Shown piece after piece: positions 55,901 through 62,833 of a stretch of DNA of 64,000 bases. The stretch lies in NCBI GenBank assembly GCA_023435645.1, contig JAEYRK010000026.1:1-64000 (forward strand), read 5' to 3'. Each line of letters opens with the position of its first letter. Position 1 is the stretch's first letter. The position numbers and the translations under genes are program-made. Below the pieces are notes generated by a model, which searched no databases, had not been told where the DNA came from, and was given only the letters and a program-made list of their open reading frames with translations. The stretch is from Bacillota bacterium. Lineage in GTDB: Bacteria; Bacillota; Clostridia; Lachnospirales; Lachnospiraceae.

Positions 55901-56094
55901 GAATCTGCCGTCCGGTTCTCACCGCTGGCATTTCCGTAGAGGGCAAAGGAGATTGCATCGAATATGGTGGTCTTTCCTGATCCGGTATCCCCATTGATCA
56001 GAAACAGACCGCTGGGTCCCAATTCGGAGAAGGGTACCTCTACAACCCCTCGAAATGGTCCGAAGGCACTCATGACTAGCTTAATCGGTTTCAT
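52927..56094 (-). CDS. sbcC: DNA double-strand end nuclease ATPase subunit SbcC
   Basis: A 1055-residue SMC-like ATPase: Walker A INGDTGSGKTTIFDAISFAL near residue 35, two long coiled-coil arms, the zinc hook KPCPVCGS near residue 526, and at the C-terminus the signature SLSGGESFKAALSLALGLSD and Walker B MDAMFVDEGFGSLD. With SbcD it opens hairpins and processes DNA ends. Its start overlaps the sbcD stop by four bases. Confidence 0.96.
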   Translation of the reverse strand: MKPIKLVMSAFGPFRGVVEVPFSELGPSGLFLINGDTGSGKTTIFDAISFALYGNASGENRTADSFRSDYAEEEEETYVELTFLHHQGEYRVLRNPSYLRSKKRGSGTTEQKNNATLILPDKRVISGYAQVTQAITELLGIDWRQYKQISMIAQGEFLQLLTAGSDERGMIFRKVFQTQRYALLQMKLKEMAARLRHQCEETDRGIVQFLSGISCSKESIHKAAIEEFIKFGDIHQVEKMMGLLKELLDTDQHLYEETHAKSKEIKNMLEKISGEYSLAVQFNRMFAELGEAEQELSTLAQAAEEMCREEERYRKGEKALHFVQPFEEAYRKQYRELIALETAIEREKAEKSQLEADELRLKEELSRKEVSRLRIEDLKKEVTRLEEEEKKQDALLAQEKQRSLMEEKKLVYEERMRDLLQVKEALLQEQVTRLAELEKAADSEKTLASCETQLELKKAFLEQLQKLLKETDQIKVEQRLYGTLAEHYNLTETNYLKQSRTYGDMEASFYREQAGILAIALKPGKPCPVCGSTEHPQRAALTEGAPSEELLNREKLQLEKARNELQSAGQSCEAQKSKVVTLEQALFKEASLILPESVEQEVDMVDRILSLAKEKLPEATQGLHELEQRRERLKLEVHRKELITARLSEIAKELQRSEERITKLREEYDTVSLELNRCIGSIQGLKKELRFVQKEEAEAAVRACKAELSILQEELTAAESALRNCELGLGRIGALLTDHIGKHNSLSVDCSHAKELYEQRLFDGGFLMGGKADEAAYREAVLTEEELLTLKNSLDSYHRAVEALNNRILQLKKNTEGREEQDLNQLLFIQEDWNKQSQEVGNQLSLIFSRLKNNEVIYRRVGEQNQQQEKLRREYLMISGLSRTASGELSGKSKLAFEQYVQAFYFEKVIHEANKRFYQMSNHQYVLQRKKEATDLRSSAGLELEVMDYYTGKARSVKSLSGGESFKAALSLALGLSDVIQSYAGGIEMDAMFVDEGFGSLDSDSLEQAIEALSALTAGNRIVGIISHVSELKERIDKKLLVEKSLEGSRLKLVK

Positions 56095-57236
56095 TCCATA
56101 TCACCTACCATTTCTTCAAGGAGCTTCTCCATGAGGGCTCTTTGTTCTGTATTCATCGGTTGATTATTCTGACCTTCATAAAATTCCTCAAATAGCTCAA
56201 GAGCGCTCCGCTCCTCAATCCTCGCAGCAGCAAGTAAGGCTTCCGCATTCCATGCCGTCCTGCTATTTTCAAAGTCCAGTCTCATGATATTCGGATATAC
56301 GCTGCGAAGCTTTCCTATGGCGTCATAGATTTCCTCCTCATCTGTCAGAGTCGCATGGATATAATCCATGGTATTTGCCTGACTATAGATCCTCGGATCC
56401 GTCAGCGCCTGGATCGGACCCTTGATTTCCCGCAGATCCCGAAGTGGCTGGAGCGGTATCTTTGTAAAGCTCACCTCTGACTTCTTTCCCAGCTCCAGTA
56501 GAGTAACTGACTTTATCTGTCGTGCCTCCGAGAAGGAGTATTTCAGGGGAGATCCTCCATAGCGAATCGTATCCCTGCCAATCCCCTGAGGTCCATGCAA
56601 ATGTCCCAGGGCCACATAATCAAAGGCTCTAAAGACAGAGGCATCGATATTGTCCAGCCCCCCGATTGAGACAGTTTCTGAGTCACATTGCTCCGGCTGT
56701 GTGTCTCCGCTTGTGACGAACTGGTGAGCCACCAGTATATTTCTCTCTGCCGCATCCACTTCTCCCTGCTGAAGAATTACCTCCACCGCCTCCTGATAGG
56801 TCACAACCTCAGGGAAATAGCGCCTGACCAGAGCCGGCTTTACAAAGGGCAGCAGATAGATCTGTAAGGGACCATGCTCGTCCGTTACAGTAATCTTCTC
56901 CAGATACCCCTGATAGGTACCGGCGATATGAATTCTGTTGGCCGTAAGGATTCTGCCGCCAAAATCAAGCCTTTCTGAGGAATCGTGATTTCCGCTTACC
57001 ATAAATACCTCCAGGTTTCTTAAGTAAAGCTCTGTTAAGAACCAATCGAAGAGCATGACAGCTTCTACACTGGGAATACCCTTATCATAGATATCACCGG
57101 CAATCAGGATTCCCTGCGGCTGATACTCCTCTGTGATATGAAGAATCTGACGGAGGATATACTGCTGATCCTCAATCATTGAAAACTCGTTTACCTTCTT
57201 CCCAATATGTAAATCCGATGTATGTAATAATCTCAT
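56091..57236 (-). CDS. sbcD: DNA double-strand end nuclease subunit SbcD
   Basis: The 381-residue Mre11-type nuclease has the phosphoesterase metal motifs LLHTSDLHIGK at residue 3, IAGDIYDKG near 46, VSGNHDSSERL near 80, LVAHQFV near 172 and ALGHLHGPQ near 211. Start ATG 57236 with AGGGG upstream; the upstream in-frame extension is not family-like. Confidence 0.95.
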   Translation of the reverse strand: MRLLHTSDLHIGKKVNEFSMIEDQQYILRQILHITEEYQPQGILIAGDIYDKGIPSVEAVMLFDWFLTELYLRNLEVFMVSGNHDSSERLDFGGRILTANRIHIAGTYQGYLEKITVTDEHGPLQIYLLPFVKPALVRRYFPEVVTYQEAVEVILQQGEVDAAERNILVAHQFVTSGDTQPEQCDSETVSIGGLDNIDASVFRAFDYVALGHLHGPQGIGRDTIRYGGSPLKYSFSEARQIKSVTLLELGKKSEVSFTKIPLQPLRDLREIKGPIQALTDPRIYSQANTMDYIHATLTDEEEIYDAIGKLRSVYPNIMRLDFENSRTAWNAEALLAAARIEERSALELFEEFYEGQNNQPMNTEQRALMEKLLEEMVGDME

Positions 57237-57454
57237 ATTTTTCCCCTGTTCTTCCATCCGGATATGATGTATTCTCATTGCTTACGTCAGCGGCAGCTGA
57301 TTATGTCCCATAGCGCTATCTTCCCTTTCATTTTACTATATTCTCCGGAAATTGTACAAGTACTTCATCTTATGTTATACAGTTATGATAAACAGTGAAT
57401 CGAAGCGATAACGGCAATTCCACCTGTCAGGCACTCCCCCTTAGTCAAAGTATC

Positions 57455-57706
57455 CTAGGGATGCAGTAATCCCCACTCCTGAAATTTCAGGTCTAGCTGT
57501 TTTTTGATGCTGTCAGGCAACTCATCCTCTAGCCTTAGCTGTAATGCTTCTGCCAGCTCCTCCGCATGCAGGACCTGAAGAAGATATTTGGTTTCATAGA
57601 TGCCAAAGAGCATATTCCACCCTGATACAGTATTGGTGATACGGTATAACGGTAAGTCGTTATTATTAGCTTCAACTTTTGTGATTATCAAATGTTTGAT
57701 GAGCAT
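57455..57706 (-). CDS. Small conserved-looking protein of unknown function
   Basis: 83 residues (MLIKHLIITKVEANNNDLPL at the start, ending EWGLLHP) with a strong GAGGAGGAAGG ribosome site just before the ATG. The composition is that of a soluble globular protein. I do not recognise it. It lies between the micro-ORF transcript terminator and sbcD. Confidence 0.7.
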   Translation of the reverse strand: MLIKHLIITKVEANNNDLPLYRITNTVSGWNMLFGIYETKYLLQVLHAEELAEALQLRLEDELPDSIKKQLDLKFQEWGLLHP

Positions 57707-57732
57707 AACCTTCCTCCTCTATGTATCATCCA

Positions 57733-57790
57733 ATAAACAAAGGTTCATCCCTGTCCCGTACTTACCGAAACAATGATGAACCCTTATCTA
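57733..57790 (-). terminator. Terminator downstream of the 18-codon micro-ORF
   Basis: AAGGGTTCATC and GATGAACCTTT on the minus strand pair around a long loop, then TTTATT. It separates the micro-ORF from the 83-residue protein gene. Confidence 0.6.
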
Positions 57791-57841
57791 GAGGCATCGA
57801 ATTAACGATTCCTCATATATATACATTTTCCCCACAGCTAG

Positions 57842-57898
57842 CTATTTAATACCAAAAATCCACTTAATCAAATCATAAAACCCATAAGCTACCATCAT
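57842..57898 (-). CDS. 18-residue amphipathic micro-peptide downstream of the histidine kinase
   Basis: ATG 57898 opens an 18-codon frame, MMVAYGFYDLIKWIFGIK, ended by TAG. A run of seven G lies six bases upstream and can act as ribosome site. The peptide is aromatic, mostly hydrophobic and basic at its end, like small membrane-active or signalling peptides. Upstream there are a hairpin hiding the G run and a pair of 11-bp direct repeats; downstream there is a terminator. These fit a short regulated transcript. Too small for homology by eye, so this is a proposal. Confidence 0.4.
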   Translation of the reverse strand: MMVAYGFYDLIKWIFGIK

Positions 57899-57904
57899 AT
57901 TTAT

Positions 57905-57945
57905 CCCCCCCATAAGCTATAAATATCATAGCTAATAGGGGGGGT
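57905..57945 (-). promoter_or_regulatory. Hairpin sequestering the micro-ORF ribosome site
   Basis: On the minus strand seven C followed by TATTAGCTAT pair with ATAGCTTAT followed by seven G, around a short loop. The G run is also the only candidate ribosome site of the 18-codon ORF, so folding would block its translation. Confidence 0.6.
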
Positions 57946-57954
57946 TCAATTTTC

Positions 57955-57985
57955 ATGTCGTGAACTACATATTTATGTCGTGAAC
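57955..57985. promoter_or_regulatory. 11-bp direct repeats, possible LytTR binding site
   Basis: GTTCACGACAT occurs twice on the minus strand with a 20-base period (57955-57965 and 57975-57985), upstream of the micro-ORF. AgrA/ComE-type LytTR regulators bind pairs of short direct repeats about two helical turns apart, and such a regulator is encoded 1.4 kb upstream. The match to their consensus is loose. Confidence 0.5.
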
Positions 57986-58032
57986 GATAAGCCAACTCCG
58001 TAGCCGCACAAGATAGTAAGTATATTTTTCAT
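57973..58032 (-). CDS. 19-residue micro-ORF overlapping the kinase stop
   Basis: The kinase stop TGA and an ATG share one base (TGATG), opening MKNILTILCGYGVGLSFTT, then TAA. The overlap is typical of translational coupling, and the peptide has a hydrophobic N-terminus and a single Cys, loosely like a signal-peptide precursor. Its end overlaps the direct repeats. It may be chance. Confidence 0.25.
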   Translation of the reverse strand: MKNILTILCGYGVGLSFTT

Positions 58033-59375
58033 CACTTCTCTATCGTGGTAAACGCTTCCTGCAGAAAGATCTCCACCCGGAATATACCCTCGAGATTATT
58101 GAATCTTACATGGCCTTGGTTACGCTGTACCGCATCCTGAATATTGCGGATTCCAAAGCCATGATTTTGCTTCTCACTTTTTGTAGTTCCCTTCCCCAGT
58201 AGATTAAGATCCACTGGCCCTAGAACTGGATTTTCCACTGAGAGATATATGCTGTCCTGTTTCTTTCCAACGGTTAATTTGATGCTTCTGTTATCCTCAT
58301 GCTCCAGCTGTTTACAGGCCTCTATGGCATTCATTATGGTATTACTTAATATTGTACATAAATCTATATCTGCTACCCCGATGTCTCTGGGTAGCGTCCC
58401 CTCAAGGGCTATTTGAATACTTTCTTTTTCTGCTATTGTGAAAAGATAGCTTAGCATTGCATCTACGATATCATTGCCGCAATGAATTCTATCTGGAAAT
58501 AGTCCGTTCACCACCGAGGAAACCTCCGTGATATATCTGGCCAATTCTTCAAACTTTTGCTGCTCTGACAATACTCTCATACAGCCAATATAGGACATCA
58601 AATCGTGTTTAAACCTTCTTAGCTCCTGATCATTGGCCAGAATATTCGTATAATAGCTCTTCTGGATATTCAGATACATATCCTTCAGCTGGTTTTGCAG
58701 CCGGTAATTCTTCCTGGTATCATTTACCCAAATGAAGGCTACCGAACCAATGATATAAATAATACAGACCATGGTAACGCTGAACACAGCCACCTTGTCG
58801 AACAGAGGATTGACCGACTCCATTGATCGGGATAGCTGTACAAAGGATAATACCAGAGCACAGCAGAGCAGCCCCGGCATCCCCAAGACCAGATTACGAA
58901 AGTTAATCGTTTTAACCCAAGGATATTGCTTCTTCCGAAGACTCTGAAGCATCCATGATATGGCAATTACTAGGCTAATATTAATCAGAATGACAAGTAT
59001 ACGCCAGGAATAGGTATTCCAGAAAAAGGATTCCTTATAATCGAGTAAAATGGAGAATAGGGATGTAATTAGAGTATAAATGATATAATTGGAGATATAT
59101 GCTATGAAGAACATGAGAGACTTTTTCAGAAAGGATTCCTGAACGAGAATCCAAACCAGAATGAGTTCCATCATGAGGCAGACCGGGGGTAGATTATTTT
59201 GATGACCCTTCAAGATCATAAATGCAAATAGTAATGTAATCGCTCCTGATGCAAGCACATAGGGCAGTATCGCTTTTCTTAGCCTGCAAGCAAGAATCCC
59301 CCCCATAAGGAGAAGGGAATTCATAAACTCCAAATGTTCAATTAGCGTTACATAAATGAGATCAGCCGGTGCCAA
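58032..59375 (-). CDS. AgrC-like GHKL sensor histidine kinase
   Basis: About 447 residues: six or seven N-terminal membrane segments (to about residue 225), then a kinase core with the phosphoacceptor motif LRRFKHDLMSYIG near 260, the N box CTILSNTIMNAIEACKQLEHE near 345 and the G-box GFGIRNIQDAV near 418. This is the HPK10 class used for peptide sensing (AgrC, ComD). A TTG at 59375 has AAAGG nine bases upstream; a TTG at 59384 is the alternative. No AgrB-like processing protease is seen nearby. Confidence 0.9.
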   Translation of the reverse strand: MAPADLIYVTLIEHLEFMNSLLLMGGILACRLRKAILPYVLASGAITLLFAFMILKGHQNNLPPVCLMMELILVWILVQESFLKKSLMFFIAYISNYIIYTLITSLFSILLDYKESFFWNTYSWRILVILINISLVIAISWMLQSLRKKQYPWVKTINFRNLVLGMPGLLCCALVLSFVQLSRSMESVNPLFDKVAVFSVTMVCIIYIIGSVAFIWVNDTRKNYRLQNQLKDMYLNIQKSYYTNILANDQELRRFKHDLMSYIGCMRVLSEQQKFEELARYITEVSSVVNGLFPDRIHCGNDIVDAMLSYLFTIAEKESIQIALEGTLPRDIGVADIDLCTILSNTIMNAIEACKQLEHEDNRSIKLTVGKKQDSIYLSVENPVLGPVDLNLLGKGTTKSEKQNHGFGIRNIQDAVQRNQGHVRFNNLEGIFRVEIFLQEAFTTIEK

Positions 59376-59376
59376 A

Positions 59377-60072
59377 TCAAACAACCTTTCTTCTTAAATA
59401 ATCCATATACTGGTCCTTAAAATTCTGCGCTTTGCCTCTGCTGAGCTTGATTGTAACTCCGTTGTCCATTAAGATATGATTTGCCGCCCGCTTCACATGC
59501 CCCAAATTGATGATATAGGATTTATGGATGCGGCAAAAATCCCGTCCCGATAGGCAGACTTCCCATTCTGCCATATTTCTTCTAATCAGGTATTCCCTCT
59601 CCTGAGTTACTATGATAGTATACTTATCCTCGGCTTTAATATATAGGATGCTTTTTGCTTTTAAAAAGGGCTGCTGCTTATCATCCGTAGAGACAATAAA
59701 ATTCTCATCATACTCTCGCAGTGCCTGATCCATCAGCTTATAAAATTTCTCCCTGATTACCGGCTTACTTAAGTAACCGTATACCTGCTTTCCGAAGGCT
59801 TCCTGCATAAACTGCAGATGATTGGTAATAAAGATAATGATGATATCCTGCCGGTTCTTTTGAAGCTGCTCCTTCACCTCAATCCCATTCATTCCCTCCA
59901 TTTCAATATCAAGAAGTAATAGATTGATGTCTCCGGTATAGGATAGAAATTGATCCCCTGATTGAAATAGGATTATCTCACCTGCTGCCTTTCGGTCCTT
60001 AAGGTAGTCCCTGCATAGTGTATGAATACTATCACGATATGCTCTGGTATCGTCACAAACCGCAATCCTCAT
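59377..60072 (-). CDS. LytTR-family response regulator (AgrA type)
   Basis: The 231-residue protein has a receiver domain (acid pocket CDDTRAY near residue 6, phosphoacceptor Asp in LLLDIEMEGMNGIEV near 56, Lys in YGYLSKPV near 103) and a C-terminal LytTR DNA-binding domain with FCRIHKSYIINLGHVKR near 190. It is the upstream partner of the adjacent kinase. Confidence 0.93.
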   Translation of the reverse strand: MRIAVCDDTRAYRDSIHTLCRDYLKDRKAAGEIILFQSGDQFLSYTGDINLLLLDIEMEGMNGIEVKEQLQKNRQDIIIIFITNHLQFMQEAFGKQVYGYLSKPVIREKFYKLMDQALREYDENFIVSTDDKQQPFLKAKSILYIKAEDKYTIIVTQEREYLIRRNMAEWEVCLSGRDFCRIHKSYIINLGHVKRAANHILMDNGVTIKLSRGKAQNFKDQYMDYLRRKVV

Positions 60073-60223
60073 AAATAGTCTCCATTCCTACTTTTTCCTA
60101 ATGCTATGATTCATTATACTAAATTAAACTATTTTGTCAATTAATGTTATTCTATCTGCTAGTGAATCATAAAATAAACATGAAATTACATCATTAGCAA
60201 ACAGATTATCCTTCCGTAACTAC

Positions 60224-60254
60224 AAAAAAAATGAAGTCCATCGACTTCATTTTC
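60224..60254 (-). terminator. Terminator of tRNA-Gln
   Basis: AAAATGAAGTC and GACTTCATTTT with a four-base loop, then a T run on the minus strand, seven bases beyond the tRNA. Confidence 0.9.
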
Positions 60255-60260
60255 TATGAG

Positions 60261-60332
60261 CAGGGGTATAAGGATTCGAACCTTAAGATGCTGGAGTCAG
60301 AGTCCAGTGCCTTACCGTTTGGCGATACCCCT
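60261..60332 (-). tRNA. tRNA-Gln(CUG)
   Basis: A 72-nt cloverleaf: acceptor AGGGGTA/TACCCCT, D stem GCC/GGC, anticodon stem CTGGA/TCCAG with loop CTCTGAC (anticodon CTG), T arm TAAGG-TTCGAAT-CCTTA and discriminator G. CCA is not encoded. The CTG anticodon is less common than TTG and reads CAG. Confidence 0.95.
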
Positions 60333-60453
60333 AGGTATTCAGTTTGTCCGGTGTTTCAACCGCCACGAATGATATTATAACCCATAGCAAATTAATTATC
60401 AAGTATAAATTTTATTTTTTTCAAACCAGTTTCTGCCAAGCCTCTGTCATGCA

Positions 60454-61260
60454 TTAGACACCTTCCAGCCCTAACAAATCAAGTGCATTCCTGTAAAGAA
60501 TTCTCTCTGCTTCCTCCTTCGGAAGCTCCAGCCTCAGAAACTGCTCCAAGGCTTCTCCCTGGTCATCCCAAGGGGAATCACTGGCAAACAGGATACGGTC
60601 CGCCCCATGGTTCTCTATGATTCTAAGGAGCTGGCTGTCAGGAATTCTACCCAAGGAGTAACTGATATCAAAATAAATACTCCGACCTACGAGATATTCC
60701 TCCACCTCATCCCAGAGCTGATATCCTCCGGTGTGGGCAAGAACTAGCTTTGCCTCCGGCCGGTCCATCCTCTCAAGCATAGGAATAATTCGTTTCGGGG
60801 TACAGTGAATCGGATCGGGAAGACCGATATCCAGTCCCGCATGAAGCAGGGTAATGAGTCCCAGCTCAGAAGCATAATCAATGATTCTAACCATCTTCGG
60901 ATCGTCAACGAAGGTTTTCTGATAATCTGGATGGAGCTTAATGCCAGGTAGCCCAAGCCCCTTTATCCTATCAAGGCCCTCCCTGTAATCCATCATATCC
61001 GGATGAATTCCTCCGAAGGAAATGATACCATCCTTACCGGTGATCTCCGCTGCAAAGGCATTGACGGTAGTAAATTGTTCCGGTCTTGTCACAACCGGCA
61101 TAACTACAGAGACATCAATACGGTTCTTCTTCATGGAAGCCAGCAGGCCTGCGCGTGTGCCATCCGAAGCTGCCTTGACATTCCCTTCCTCCTCTAAGAA
61201 CTCCATTGTTTTCTTAGCAATTTGATCCGGAAAGATGTGTGTATGAAAATCAATTACCAT
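60454..61260 (-). CDS. Amidohydrolase-family metal-dependent hydrolase
   Basis: The 268-residue TIM-barrel protein has IDFHTHIFPD at residue 3 (HxH), KLHPDYQ near 122, LAHTGGY near 175 and the metal-site Asp in FASDSPWDDQ near 229. This is the TatD/ACMSD-like amidohydrolase_2 group; substrate unknown. Transcribed alone after the tRNA. Confidence 0.88.
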   Translation of the reverse strand: MVIDFHTHIFPDQIAKKTMEFLEEEGNVKAASDGTRAGLLASMKKNRIDVSVVMPVVTRPEQFTTVNAFAAEITGKDGIISFGGIHPDMMDYREGLDRIKGLGLPGIKLHPDYQKTFVDDPKMVRIIDYASELGLITLLHAGLDIGLPDPIHCTPKRIIPMLERMDRPEAKLVLAHTGGYQLWDEVEEYLVGRSIYFDISYSLGRIPDSQLLRIIENHGADRILFASDSPWDDQGEALEQFLRLELPKEEAERILYRNALDLLGLEGV

Positions 61261-61469
61261 CTGCTCTCCCTCCTTATTCCGAGCGGTCCTCTTTTCAGTA
61301 GTCCTTTTCTAGCGGTCCATTTTCAGTTGTCCTTATCACAATTTCTGTTTAAAAAGGGGATCTCTCTGGTTTACCCATTTCTGATTTGTCCATTCGATTG
61401 TCTACTCTGATTGTCTTTCTCTAGTTCGAGGCAAGCTCCTCTCAATTCTCTAGACCTGCTGCCCTGATC

Positions 61470-62648
61470 TTACTCCTCTGCAACAAAGGAATTCTCAGTT
61501 GTAATCACACAATTGTATCTGGAATCCTCTTTCCTAACCTCTTCCACTATTTTCAAAAGCAGCTTCTGTTCCATTTCCTTCTTATAGGAATAGGGAAGTA
61601 CCAGATCAAAGATTAGGTTGATCTGCAGCTCACCCTTTACGATTCTAAAATCATGGATTGTTGCCCTTTTTTCCAGCTCAGAAACAATGCGGATGACCAT
61701 GTCCCTTTTCTCCAGAATCATTGCGTCATTTATCTCAATAGGATCCATATGGATTACCAGAAAGATATCCAGCTTTTCTAGTACATCCCGTTCAATCCGA
61801 TCAATCGTCTCATGAGCCTTCTCAAAATTAATATTATTGGGAACCTCTGCATGGATGGTAGCCATCCGGTGGGTTGGTCCATAGCTATGAATGATCAGGT
61901 CATGAGTTCCTACGATGTCCTCATAGCCCTCCACCATGTTTGTAAGCTTCTCATAAAGCTCCCGGTCTATTGCCTGACCAAGCAGCGGCTCCAGTGTTTC
62001 CCTCGCGATACCAAAGCCGGAGAATATAACAAAGATAGAAACAATCGTTCCCATATATCCATCGATCATCCATCCGGTCAGCCCGGCAATAACCGTGGAG
62101 ATGACTGTAGCTGTCGTAACCATGACGTCCCCCAGAGAATCTGCCGCGGTCGCTTTCATTACGGTGGAGTTGATTCGCTTCCCCAGCTTCCTGTAAAAGA
62201 ACATCAGCCAAACCTTAATGAAGATGGTCAGACACAGAAAAGCGGCCATCCATGGGTGGAAGGTAATCTTCTCCGGGTTAAGTATCTTGGAAAATGAGCT
62301 TTTGAACAGGGAAAATCCTACCTGAAGAATTAGAAAGGATACCGCAAGTGCTGCGATATATTCAAATCTACCATGACCGAAGGGATGCTCCTTATCAGCA
62401 GGCCTCCCTGCCAGTTTGACACCAATGAAGCTAATGATGGAGGAGGCTGCATCGGATAAATTATTAAACGCATCTGCCATAACGGAGATACTGTTAATAA
62501 ACAATCCCACTGTTAATTTAACAGCGAAAAGGAAGAGATTACTTATAATCCCTACGATACTGGATAGTATGCCATAGGCGGTCCGTACCCTTGGGTTATC
62601 CACCTCATCCTTGTTTTTTATAAATAGTCTGACCAATAGCTCAGTCAA
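61470..62648 (-). CDS. Cation diffusion facilitator (CDF) transporter
   Basis: The 392-residue exporter has six membrane segments with the metal sites VMADAFNNLSDAASS near residue 58 and ADKEHPFGHGRFEYIAAL near 84, then TAADSLGDVMV near 169 and a cytosolic ferredoxin-like C-terminal domain (THDLIIHSYGPTHRMATIHA). Exports Zn, Mn or Fe by family knowledge. Confidence 0.93.
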   Translation of the reverse strand: MTELLVRLFIKNKDEVDNPRVRTAYGILSSIVGIISNLFLFAVKLTVGLFINSISVMADAFNNLSDAASSIISFIGVKLAGRPADKEHPFGHGRFEYIAALAVSFLILQVGFSLFKSSFSKILNPEKITFHPWMAAFLCLTIFIKVWLMFFYRKLGKRINSTVMKATAADSLGDVMVTTATVISTVIAGLTGWMIDGYMGTIVSIFVIFSGFGIARETLEPLLGQAIDRELYEKLTNMVEGYEDIVGTHDLIIHSYGPTHRMATIHAEVPNNINFEKAHETIDRIERDVLEKLDIFLVIHMDPIEINDAMILEKRDMVIRIVSELEKRATIHDFRIVKGELQINLIFDLVLPYSYKKEMEQKLLLKIVEEVRKEDSRYNCVITTENSFVAEE

Positions 62649-62833
62649 GCTGATTGCCTCCTTTATAAGTCAATTACTGCAATATCTTCATTTTAGCATA
62701 TTAAATAAGAAAATCAACTTTAGTTTATGTCATAGAAAATGAATTATTTCTATAGAACAGCAGGACAGATTGCATAAATCTCATACAAGGATTATAATAA
62801 TTATTATTATGTTTTTAAAAAGAGGAAACCGGA

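Noticed and set aside
57707..58032. agrD precursor gene
   Set aside because: Neither micro-ORF has the acidic C-terminal tail of AgrD, and no AgrB protease gene is nearby.
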